From Ecdyonurus torrentis (Eukaryota; Arthropoda; Insecta; Ephemeroptera; Heptageniidae): DNA of 64,000 nucleotides. A program made the translations under genes and the position numbers. The notes under the pieces were generated by a model. The model did no database searches. It saw only the letters and a program-made list of their open reading frames with translations, and was not told the origin of the DNA. Below are positions 27,706 through 38,253 of this stretch, piece after piece. Each line of letters starts with the position of its first letter. Position 1 is the first letter of the stretch. Location of the stretch: contig OX439128.1 of assembly GCA_949318235.1 (NCBI GenBank), forward strand, positions 56,028,009 through 56,092,008, read 5' to 3'.

Positions 27706-29656
27706 TCATCACTTTTTTTCAAAACCGCAACTTTCCATCTCAATTAGAACTCGAGTAACAAACTTTTTTTTTCTTTATATGGGCTACAATGCTATAGACT
27801 TTGGTAAGAAAACACTAAAATTTTCAAAAACTAGGATTTTTTTTTTTTGCGATTAAAGTGTAATAAACTTTTCATAAGAAATTTCAAAGTGATAAATTTA
27901 AGTTCGAACCGCAAGTCTGTAGCATTATTAGTTTCTGAGATATCATCAAAAATCGTTTTCAGAATCTGAAAAACAATTTTTTTCAATTTTTTTTTCTCAA
28001 TTTTGTTTCTAGAGGTTAATTTATTACTATAAATCGTTTTGCATCACTTTATTTCAAAACCGCAACTTTTCATCTCAATTAGAACTCGAGTTACAAACTT
28101 TTTTCTTCTTAATATAGGCTACAATGCTATAGACTTCGGTAAGAAAATACGAAAATTCTCAAAAACTGAGAAAGTTTTATTTTTTTCGACTAAAGTGTAA
28201 TAATTTTTTCAAAAGACATTTCAAAATAAAACATTTTAATTCAAACCGCAAGTCTGTAGAAATTATTAGTTTCTGAGATATCATCAAAAATCGTTTTCAG
28301 ATTCCGAAAGACACATTTTTTTTTTAAAAATTAATTTTCTCAATTTTGTTTTTTAGAGGTTAATTTAGTACTATAGAGCGTTTTGCATCACTTTATTTCA
28401 AAACCGCAACTTTCAATCTCAATTAGAACTCGAGTTACAAACTTTTTTCTTCTTCATATGGGCTACAATGCTATAGACTTCGGTAAGAAAATACTAAAAT
28501 TCTCAAAAATTGAGAAAGTTTTTTTTTGCGACTAAAGTGTAATAAAGTTTTCATAAAACATTTCAAAGTGATACATTTCAGTTCAAACCGTAAGTCTGTA
28601 GCATTATTAGTTTCTGAGATATCATCAAAAATCGTTTTCAGAATCTGAAAAACACAATTTTTTTCGAAAATTTTTTTTTCTCAATTTTGTTTCTAGAGGT
28701 GAATTTAGTACTATAGATCGTTTTGCATCACTTTATTTCAAAACCGCATTTTGCCATCTCAATTAGAACTCGAGTTACAAAATTTTTTTTTTCTTCACAT
28801 GGGCTACAATGCTATAGACTTCGGTTAGAAAATACTAAAATTCTCAAAAACTGAGCAAGTTTTTTTTTTGCGACTAAAGTGTAATAAACTTTTCATAAGA
28901 CATTTCAAAGTGATACATTTTAGTTCAAACCGTAAGTTTGTAGCATTATTAGTTTCTGAGATATCATCAAAAATCCTTTTCAGTATCTGAAAAACACAAT
29001 TTTTTTGGAAAAATTATTGTTCTTAATTTTTATTTCTAGAGGTAAATTTAGTACTATAGAGCGTTTTGCATCAATTTATTTCAAAACTGCAACATTCCAT
29101 CTCAATTAGAACTCGAGTAACAATTTTTTTTTTCTTCATGTGGGCTACAATGCTCAAGACATCGGTAAGAAAACACTAAAATTTTCAAAAACTGAGAAAG
29201 TTTTATTTTTTGCGACTAGAGTGTAATAAACTTTTCATAAGAAATTTCAAAGTGATAAATTTTAGTTCAAACCGCAAGTCTGTAGCATTATTAGTTTCTG
29301 AGATATCATCAAAAATCGTTTTCAGAATCTGAAAAACATAATTTTATTCAAATTTTTTTTGTTAATTTTGTTTCTAGAGGTTAATTTAGTACTATAGATC
29401 GTATTGCATTACTTTATTTAAAAACCGCAACTTTCCATCTCAATTAGAACTCGAGTAACAAACTTTTTTTTTCTTTATATGGGCTACAATGCTATAGACT
29501 TTGGTAAGAAAATACGAAAATTCTCAAAAACTGAAAAAGTTTAATTTTTGACAACTAAAGTGTAATAAACTCTTCATAAGACAATTCAAAGTGATACATT
29601 TCAGTTCAAACTGCAAGTCTGTAGCATTATTAGTTTCTGAGATATCATCAAAAATC
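27706..29656 (-). repeat. Inverted A block, about 5.7 units
   Basis: These are reverse-complement A units between the same two C junctions as the shorter blocks, that is, the 251-bp phase plus five units. Long T runs vary in length between copies. Units near 28,990-29,340 carry the variants ATTTTTATTTCTAGAGG and GCTCAAGACATCGG, which recur near 33,170-33,310 and 34,890-35,010. Confidence 0.95.
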
Positions 29657-31167
29657 GTGACGCCATCACTGACTATTATTTTGATTTAAGTAGTTTATGA
29701 AGTAGATAAGTGACGCCATCACTGACTACCAACTTGATTTTAGTGTTGTATGAAGTAGATAAGTGACGTCATCAATGACTATCAACTTGACTTAAGTTGT
29801 GTATGAAGTAGATATGTGACGTCATCACTGACTATCAATTGGATTTTAGTATTGTATGAAGTAAATAAGTGACGTCATCACTGACTATTAACTTGACTAT
29901 AGTTGTGTATGAAGTAGATATGTGACGTCATTACTAACTATCATCTTGACTTTAGTTATGTATAAAGTAGATATGTGACGTTATCACTAACTATCTACTA
30001 GTATTTAGTAGCGTATGAAGCAGATATGTGACGTCATCACTGACTATCATCTTGAGTTTAATAGTTTATGAAGTTGATAAGTGACGCAATCGCTGACTAT
30101 CAACTTGAGTTTAGTAGTGTATGAAGTAGAAAAGTGACGTCATCACTGACTATCAATTTGAGTTTAGTTCTGTATGAAGTAGATAAGTGACGTCATCAAT
30201 GACTATTAACTTGTCTTTAGTAGTGTATGAAGCATATATGTGACGTCATCACTGACAATCAACTTGACTTTAATATTTAATGAAGTCGATAAGTTACGTC
30301 ATAATTGTTTTTCAACTTGACTTAAGTTGTGTATGAAGTAGAGAACTGACGTCCTAACTGTTAATCAACTTGACTTTAGTAGTGTATGAAGTAGATAAGT
30401 GACGCCATCACTACTTCCATCTTGATTTTAGTATTGATGAAGTAAATAAGTGACGTCATCACTGACTATCAACTTGACTTTAATTGTTTACGTAGTAGAT
30501 ATGTGACGTCATCACTGACTATCATTTTGACTTTAGTAGTGTATAAGGTAGATATGTGAAGTCATCACTCACTATCAACTTGACTAAAATAGTGTATGAA
30601 GTAGATATGTGAAGTCATCACTGACTATCAATTTGATTTTAGTTGTGTATGATTTTTATAAGTGACGTCATCACTGACTATTAACTTGACTTTAGTTTTG
30701 TATGAAGTAGATATGTGACGTCATCAATAACTATCATCTTGACTTTAGTTGTGTATAAAGTAGATAAGTGACGTTATCACTAACTATCAACTAGTATTTA
30801 TTAGCGTATGAAGCAGATATGTGACGTCAACACTGACTATCAACTTGACTTTAGTAATTTATGAAGTCGATAAGTTACGTCATAATTGTTTTTCAACTTG
30901 ACTTTAGTAGAGTACGAAGTAGATATATGACGTCATTACTGACGATCAACTTGACTTTAGTAGTGTATGAAGTAGAAATGCAACGTCATCACTAAATATC
31001 AATTTGACTTTAGTAGTGTATGAAGTAGATATGTGACGTCATCACTGACTATCAATTTGAGTTTAGTTGTGTATGAAGTAGATAAGTGACGTCATCACTG
31101 ACTATCAACTTGACCTTAGTAGTGTATGAAGTAGATATGTAACGTCATCACTGACTACCAACTTGAT
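29657..31167 (+). repeat. Satellite C block 4 (about 28 units)
   Basis: This is the duplicate of C block 3 at a 3,462-bp offset with only scattered substitutions, such as GACTATC to GACAATC near 30,255 and GTCATCAG to GTCATCAA near 30,720. It ends with the same GACTACCAACTTGATTCATC junction into inverted A. Confidence 0.95.
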
Positions 31168-34100
31168 TCATCACTTTTTTTCAAAACCGCAACTTTCCAT
31201 CTCAATTAGAACTCGAGTAACAAACTTTTTTTTTCTTTATATGGGCTACAATGCTATAGACTTTGGTAAGAAAACACTAAAATTTTCAAAAACTAGGATT
31301 TTTTTTTTTTTTGCGATTAAAGTGTAATAAACTTTTCATGAGAAATTTCAAAGTGATAAATTTAAGTTCGAACCGCAAGTCTGTAGCATTATTAGTTTCT
31401 GAGATATCATCAAAAATCGTTTTCAGAATCTGAAAAACAATTTTTTTCAAATTTTTTTTTTCTTAATTTTGTTTCTAGAGGTTAATTTATTACTATAAAT
31501 CGTTTTGCATCACTTTATTTCAAAACCGCAACTTTTCATCTCAATTAGAACTCGAGTTACAAACTTTTTTCTTCTTAATATGGGCTACAATGCTATAGAC
31601 TTCGGTAAGAAAATACGAAAATTCTCAAAAACTGAGAAAGTTTTATTTTTTTCGACTAAAGTGTAATAATTTTTTCAAAAGACATTTCAAAATAAAACAT
31701 TTTAATTCAAACCGCAAGTCTGTAGAAATTATTAGTTTCTGAGATATCATCAAAAATCGTTTTCAGATTCCGAAAGACACATTTTTTTTTTTAAAATTAA
31801 TTTTCTCAATTTTGTTTTTTAGAGGTTAATTTAGTACTATAGAGCGTTTTGCATCACTTTATTTCAAAACCGCAACTTTCAATCTCAATTAGAACTCGAG
31901 TTACAAACTTTTTTCTTCTTCATATGGGCTACAATGCTATAGACTTCGGTAAGAAAATACTAAAATTCTCAAAAACTGAGAAAGTTTTTTTTTGCGACTA
32001 AAGTGTAATAAAGTTTTCATAAAACATTTCAAAGTGATACATTTCAGTTCAAACCGTAAGTCTGTAGCATTATTAGTTTCTGAGATATCATCAAAAATCG
32101 TTTTCAGTATCTGAAAAACACAATTTTTTTGGAAAAATTATTTTTCTCAATTTTGTTTCTAGAGGTGAATTAAGTACTATAGAGCGTTTTGCATCACTTT
32201 ATTTCAAAACCGCAACTTTCCATCTCAATTAGAACTCGAGTTACAAACTTTTTTTTTCTTCATTTGGGCTACAATGCTATAGACTTCGGTAAGAAAATAC
32301 GAAAATTCTCAAAAACTGAGAAAGTTTTATTTTTTGCGACTAAAGTGTAATAAACTTTTTATAAAACATTTCAAAGTGATACATTTCAGTTCAAACCATA
32401 AGTCTGTAGCAATATTAGTTTCTGATATATCATCAAAAATCGTTTTCAGAATCTAAAAAACACAATTATTTTGGGAAAATAATTTTTCTTAATTTTGTTT
32501 CTAGAAGTAAATTTAGTACTATAGAGCGTTTTGCATCACTTTATTTCAAAACTGCAACTTTCTATCTCAATAAGAACTCGAGTAAAAAACTTTTTTTTTC
32601 TTTATATGGGCTACAATGCTATAGACTATGGTAAGAAAACACTAAAATTTTCAAAAACTGAGAAAGTTTTATTTTTTGCGACTAAAGTGTAATAAACTTT
32701 TTATAAGACATTTCAAAGTGATAAATTTCAGTTCAAACCGCAAGTCTGTAGCATTATTAGTTTCTGAGATATCATCAAAAATCGTTTTCAGAATCTGAAA
32801 AACACAATTTTTTTCGAAAATTTTTTTTTCTCAATTTTGTTTCTAGAGGTGAATTTAGTACTATAGATCGTTTTGCATCACTTTATTTCAAAACCGCATT
32901 TTGCCATCTCAATTAGAACTCGAGTTAAAAATTTTTTTTTTCTTCATATGGGCTACAATGCTATAGACTTCGGTAAGAAAATACTAAAATTCTCAAAAAC
33001 TGAGCAAGTTTTTTTTTTGCGACTAAAGTGTAATAAACTTTTCATAAGACATTTCAAAGTGATACATTTTAGTTCAAACCGTAAGTTTGTAGCATTTATA
33101 GTTTCTGAGATATCATCAAAAATCCTTTTCAGTATCTGAAAAACACAATTTTTTTGGAAAAATTATTTTTCTTAATTTTTATTTCTAGAGGTAAATTTAG
33201 TACTATTGAGCGTTTTGCATCAATTTATTTCAAAACTGCAACATTCCATCTCAATTAGAACTCGAGTAACAATTTTTTTTTTCTTCATGTGGGCTACAAT
33301 GCTCAAGACATCGGTAAGAAAACACTAAAATTTTCAAAAACTGAGAAAGTTTTATTTTTTGCGACTAGAGTGTAATAAACTTTTCATAAGAAATTTCAAA
33401 GTGATAAATTTTAGTTCAAACCGCAAGTCTGTAGCATTATTAGTTTCTGATATATCATCAAAAATCGTTCTCAGAACTGAAAATACAATTTTTTTCGAAA
33501 TTTTTTTTTCTCAATTTTGTTTTTAGAGGTTAATTTAGTACTATAGAGCGTTTTGCATCACTTTATTTCAAAACCGCAACTTTCCATCTCAATTAGAACT
33601 CGAGTTACAAACTTTTTTCTTCTTCATATGGGCTACAATGCTATAGACTTTGGTAAGAAAATACTAAAATTCTCAAAAACTGATAATTTTTTTTCTTTTT
33701 TTTGCGACTAAAGTGTAATAAAGTTTTCATAAGACATTTCAAAGTGATACATTTCAGTTCAAATTGTAAGTCTGTAGCATTATTAGTTTCTGAGATATCA
33801 TCAAAAATCGTTTTCAGTATCTGAAAAACACAATTTTTTTTAAAAAATTATTTTTCTCAATTTTGTTTCTAGAGGTAAATTTAGTACTATAGAGCGTTTT
33901 GCATCACTTTATTTCAAAACCGCAACTTTCCATCTCAATTAGAACTCGAGTTACAAACTTTTTTTTTTCTTCATTTGGTCTACAATGCTATAGACTTCGG
34001 TATGAAAATACGAAAATTCTCAAAAACTGAGAAAGTTTTATTTTTTGCGACTAAAGTGTAATAAACTTTTTATAAGACATTTCAAAGTGATACATTTCAG

Positions 34101-35395
34101 TTCAAACCGTAAATCTGTAGCAATATTAGTTTCTGATATATCAATAAAAATCGTTTTCAGAATCTAAAAAACACAATTATTTTGGGAAAATATTTTTTCT
34201 CCATTTTGTTTCTAGAAGTAAATTTAGTACTATAGAGCGTTTTGCATCACTTTATTTCAAAACTGCAAATTTTCTATCTCAATAAGAACTCGAGTTACAA
34301 ACTTTTTTTTCTTCATATGGGCTACAATGCTATAGACTTCGGTAAGAAAATACTAAAATTCTTAAAAACTGAGCAAGTTTTATTTTTTGCGACTAAAATG
34401 TAATAAAATTTTCATAAAACATTTCAAAGTGATAAATTTCAGTTCAAACCGCAAGTCTGTAGCATTATTAGTTTCTGAGATATCATCAAAAATCGTTTTC
34501 AGAATCTGAAAAACACAATTTTTTTCGAAAAAATTTTTTTCTCAATTTTGTTTCTAGAGGTGAATTTAGTACTATAAATCGTTTTGCATCACTTTATTTC
34601 AAAACCGCATTTTTCCATCTCAATTAGAACTCGAGTTACAAATTTTTTTTTTCTTCATATGGGCTACAATGCTATAGACTTCGGTAAGAAAATACTAAAA
34701 TTCTCAAAAACTGAGCAAGTTTTTTTTTGCGACTAAAGTGTAATAAACTTTTCACAAGACATTTTAAAGTGATACATTTTAGTTCAAACCGTAAGTTTGT
34801 AGCATTATTAGTTTCTGAGATATCATCAAAAATCGTTTTCAGTATCTGAAAAACACTATTTTTTTGGAAAAATTATTTTTCTTAATTTTTATTTCTAGAG
34901 GTAAATTTAGTACTATAGAGCGTTTTGCATCAATTTATTTCAAAACTGCAACATTCCATCTCAATTAGGATTCGAGTAACAATTTTTTTTTCTTCATGTG
35001 GGCTACAATGCTCAAGACATCGGTAAGAAAACACTAAAATTTTCAAAAACTGAGAAAGTTTTATTTTTTGCGACTAGAGTGTAATAAACTTTTCATTAGA
35101 AATTTCAAAGTGATAAATTTTAGTTCAAACCGCAAGTCTGTAGCATTATTAGTTTCTGAGATATCATCAAAAATCGTTTTCAGTATCTGAAAAACACAAT
35201 TTTTTTTTAAAAATTATTTTTCTCAATTTTGTTTCTAGAGGTAAATTTAGTACTATAGAGCGTTTTGCATCACTTTATTTCAAAACCGCAACTTTCCATC
35301 TCAATTAGAACTCGAGTTACAAACTTTTTTTTTTCTTCATATTGGCTACAATGCTATAGACTTCGGTAAGAAAATACTAATACTAAATACTAAAA
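31168..35395 (-). repeat. Inverted A array, about 12.4 units
   Basis: This is the longest reverse-complement A stretch. Its first units copy the block at 27,706 with the offset rising from 3,462 to about 3,465 after a T-run expansion near 31,300. The copy then resumes with about two extra units, since the match to 28,630 lies near 32,780. A LINE inserted at about 35,395 interrupts the array. A short ladder of TACTAA(A) repeats marks the junction. Confidence 0.95.
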
Positions 35396-35402
35396 TACTA
35401 AA

Positions 35403-35684
35403 ACATGTTGTATTAATCTATCCATTAATCAAACTAAAATACAACTACTTGCAGTCTATAGAGTTCCTGTAAGTGAAAATCTTGAACAATTTTTTGAGTA
35501 TTTAGAGCAATCACTATGTAAGATGGTCGATGACTCTTCATCGATTATTTTATGTGGGGATCTCAAAATTGATATGTTCCAAAGGAATGATACTACTGAG
35601 AAATTGAATAATATTTTAGGATGCTATGACTTGAAACTAGCTAACAACGTGGCAACTCGTATGGATCATCATGTACATTATTAG
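35403..35684 (+). pseudogene. Endonuclease domain remnant of LINE ORF2 (frame 1 part)
   Basis: This open stretch ends at TAG 35,682. It includes LLAVYRVP and, near 35,550, the motif LCGDLKID. In apurinic-type LINE endonucleases this position normally reads GDFN or GDLN, and its Asn is part of the active site. Here the residue is Lys, which suggests lost nuclease activity. The start of the domain, with its first catalytic Asn and Glu motifs, is missing through 5' truncation. A frameshift just before 35,681 moves the rest of the domain (LDHFFTN) into the next part. Confidence 0.8.
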
Positions 35685-37999
35685 ATCACTTTTTCACAAA
35701 TATTTCTGTATCAAATTTAAATTATAACACTTTATCATCTGGACTTTCAGATCATAAAGCAGTTAAACTAACAGTGAATAATCTTGCTAAAACTAAAACT
35801 GTAACATATTATCAAATGAAACGCACATATCACCCAAATGACGTACAAAATTTTATGTCTGCCTTGGAATCTGAGTCATGGGACGATATTTATTCCAAGG
35901 AGGACATAGATGATGTATGCTCAGAATTTATCAGTATATTTATGTTTTACTTTAACACTCATTTTCCTATAAAAAAAGTCAAAATTCAACCCAATAAACC
36001 TGATCCTCCTCCACCACATCTATTAAATGAAGGGAAATACCTGAGAGACTGGCATGCACATATCAAGCATCTAAATACACAAACACCTGCTGATATTCTA
36101 TTTAAAAAAAATCAATTGGCTAATTATAATACTGCATTAAACACTTATAGGGCAAATATAAAAAAGTATAGACTCCAACAAAATTCAAAAATTATGAATC
36201 GTTCAAAAAACAAAAACAAAGCAGCATGGAATGTAATCAATAAACACAAATCTTCACTTTCATATAGTCCTAAACCACAAATTACTTTAGAAATAAATAA
36301 CATTAAAATTACCCAAGCTAAAGATATTGCAAATATTTTTTCGAATACTTTCTTTACTAAATCTGATTACATTGATTTTAAATCAAAACCAATTCCATTC
36401 CAAAACTTTCCCACTAAGTTTCAATTAAACACGATTTCTCTAGATACAGTCAATAAAATTCTTTTCGCTTTACCTAATAAAATGACTAGTGGTATTGATG
36501 GAGTTCCATGCTTCTTAGTTAAACAATGCCATCTCCAACTTACCCATCCTCTTCACTATATTATTAATAAATCGTTCATTCAAGGTAAATTTCCATCAGA
36601 CCTAAAAGTTGCAAAAATTATCCCAATTCACAAAAAAGGTAAAAAAACAGACCCCAATAATTTTAGACCTATTGCAAATCTAAAAACGTTTTCCCGTGTA
36701 TTAGAAAAGGCTTTCTATCTGCAGTTTATGTAATTTCTGAATGAAAATATCAGTGAAATCCAACACGGGTTTTGTAATAATAGATCAACTAATACAGCAA
36801 TGTTTGATTTACTTTCGAAAGTGTATAATGCTCTGGAGAATGGTGAAGACATTATTGGCCTCTTCTATGACTTCTCCAAGGCATTTGACATGTTGGATCC
36901 TAAAATTTTCATTCAGAAGTTAGCTGACAATGGTGTGAACGCTGCGGCTCTGTCATGGATTCAATCATTTCTATACAATAGAACTCAATATGTCGTAATA
37001 CAAAGTGTGGATGAAAATGGGGTAATCAGGGATAATTTTTCAGACCCCATGAATACAAGTAAGGGAGTTCCACAAGGGTCACAAGTTGGCCCGCCATTTT
37101 TTGACACCTATATCAATGACCTGGCAATCATTATTATAATAGGCTTTCTTATCATCTATGCAGATGATACAAACAATTTAATTTGCAGTAAAATTCCCAC
37201 GGATTTAATCAATAAAGCCATTCAGGCATTAAATGCTATGCAGTCCTGGTCAAAATCAAATAAATTAAATATCAATGTAAGCAAAACCACTTTTCTGCAG
37301 TTCCATACAGTCCAAAAAAAATTAGATTACTGTCCATTGTTAAAAATGGAAGGTAAATCTATCCTACCATCTAATGAAACTAAATTTTTAGGCCTCACCA
37401 TTTCAGATACTCTCAATTGGTCCACTCATTGTTCAGACATTAATGCCAAACTTAGGAAAGGTGTTTTTCTACTGAGTTCTTTAAAGCACACTGTTAGCGC
37501 TCCCATGCTACGTAATGTATACTTTTCGTATGTATATAGCCACCTTCAGTATGGTATTATCTATTGGGGACAATCACCAAGTTCCAATGACGTTTTTGTC
37601 ATGCAGAAGCGTGCAGTGAGAACTATTTTCGGTACTTATCCCCCAATGTCATGCTTACCCCACTTTGTAGAATTAAACATTTTGCCACTGCCCTGTATAT
37701 TTATCTATGAATGTGTTAAGTTTATAAGGAGATACCCATCATGGTTTAAACCTGTCCACAGCGTTCACTCATATGAAACCAGGAATGGTGGAAACTTTTA
37801 CCTTGAAAAACAACGCTTATCACTAAGCAAAAAAGGTCCTCAATATTGTATACCCCTAATCTATAATGCACTCCCCAATGAAATAAAACAGTGTGAATCA
37901 TATGATTCTTTCAAAAAGTCAGCTCAGAAATACCTGTTAGAAAATATGTTTTACAGTGTGTCAGACTACCTAGCAGCTAATAATGTAAAGTACTGTTAA
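35681..37999 (+). pseudogene. LINE ORF2: endonuclease C-terminus plus reverse transcriptase, one internal stop
   Basis: The frame stays open from LDHFFTN at 35,681 through SGLSDHKAV (the SDH motif that closes the endonuclease) to a TAA at 36,731-36,733. It then continues in the same frame to TAA at 37,997. The reverse transcriptase blocks appear in order. SGIDGVP (about 36,488) and NFRPIANL precede the stop. After it come GFCNNRST, FYDFSKAFD (36,863-36,889, first catalytic Asp), GVPQGSQVGP and YADD (37,157-37,168, the catalytic Asp pair). The C-terminal part (GIIYWGQ, MQKRAVR, YETRNGG) is the usual tail of Jockey/CR1-like ORF2 proteins. No RNase H domain was seen. A single nonsense change plus the upstream frameshift means the copy is probably dead but fairly young. 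Confidence 0.92.
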
Positions 38000-38161
38000 A
38001 TTATTACTTACGTTCATATGCACACTTTTTGGTTTTTCTATATTAATAACTATGTTGTCTTTTCTCTTTCTTGCTTTTAAGTGTTATGTATTATGTATGA
38101 ATTGACTTGTTCTACTCTGTAAAGACATGGAACACAATAAAATCTTTAATCTTTAATCTTT
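38000..38161 (+). other. LINE 3' UTR with AATAAA and heptamer tail
   Basis: About 160 bp follow the ORF2 stop. They contain AATAAA at 38,136 and end in three copies of AATCTTT. Some LINE clades end in a short tandem repeat of this kind instead of poly-A, and it is thought to guide reverse-transcriptase initiation. This is the true 3' end of the element, because A satellite sequence follows directly. Confidence 0.8.
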
Positions 38162-38253
38162 AAAATTCTTAAAAACTAAGTAAGATTTATTTTTTGCGAC
38201 TAAAGTGTAATAAACTTTTCATAAGACATTTCAAAGTGCTACATTTGAGTTCT
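38162..38253 (-). repeat. Remnant of inverted A unit after the LINE
   Basis: About 90 bp of minus-orientation A (GCGACTAAAGTGTAATAAAC, CATAAGACATTTCAAAGTG) continues the unit interrupted by the LINE. It shows that the retrotransposon landed inside the inverted array and not at the orientation switch. It ends near TTTGAGTTCTGTACAC. Confidence 0.88.

Larger units (their letters stand above)
35396..38161 (+). mobile_element. 5'-truncated non-LTR retrotransposon (Jockey/CR1-like LINE)
   Basis: This unique insertion of about 2.77 kb in minus-orientation A carries the end of an apurinic-type endonuclease domain, then a reverse transcriptase, then a short 3' UTR. The UTR has AATAAA at 38,136-38,141 and three tandem AATCTTT heptamers at 38,141-38,161. 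There is no ORF1 and no start of the endonuclease, so the copy is 5'-truncated, as is usual after abortive target-primed reverse transcription. A sequence resembling the resumed A unit (AAAATTCTTAAAAACT) follows at once. A short target duplication such as TAAAA is possible but cannot be separated from chance in this A-rich target. Clade assignment rests on domain style only. Confidence 0.93.

Noticed and set aside
23025..31167. 53-bp periodic array as a CRISPR-like array
   Set aside because: The whole 53-bp unit is repeated with scattered changes. There are no unique spacers between constant repeats, and the setting is eukaryotic satellite DNA.
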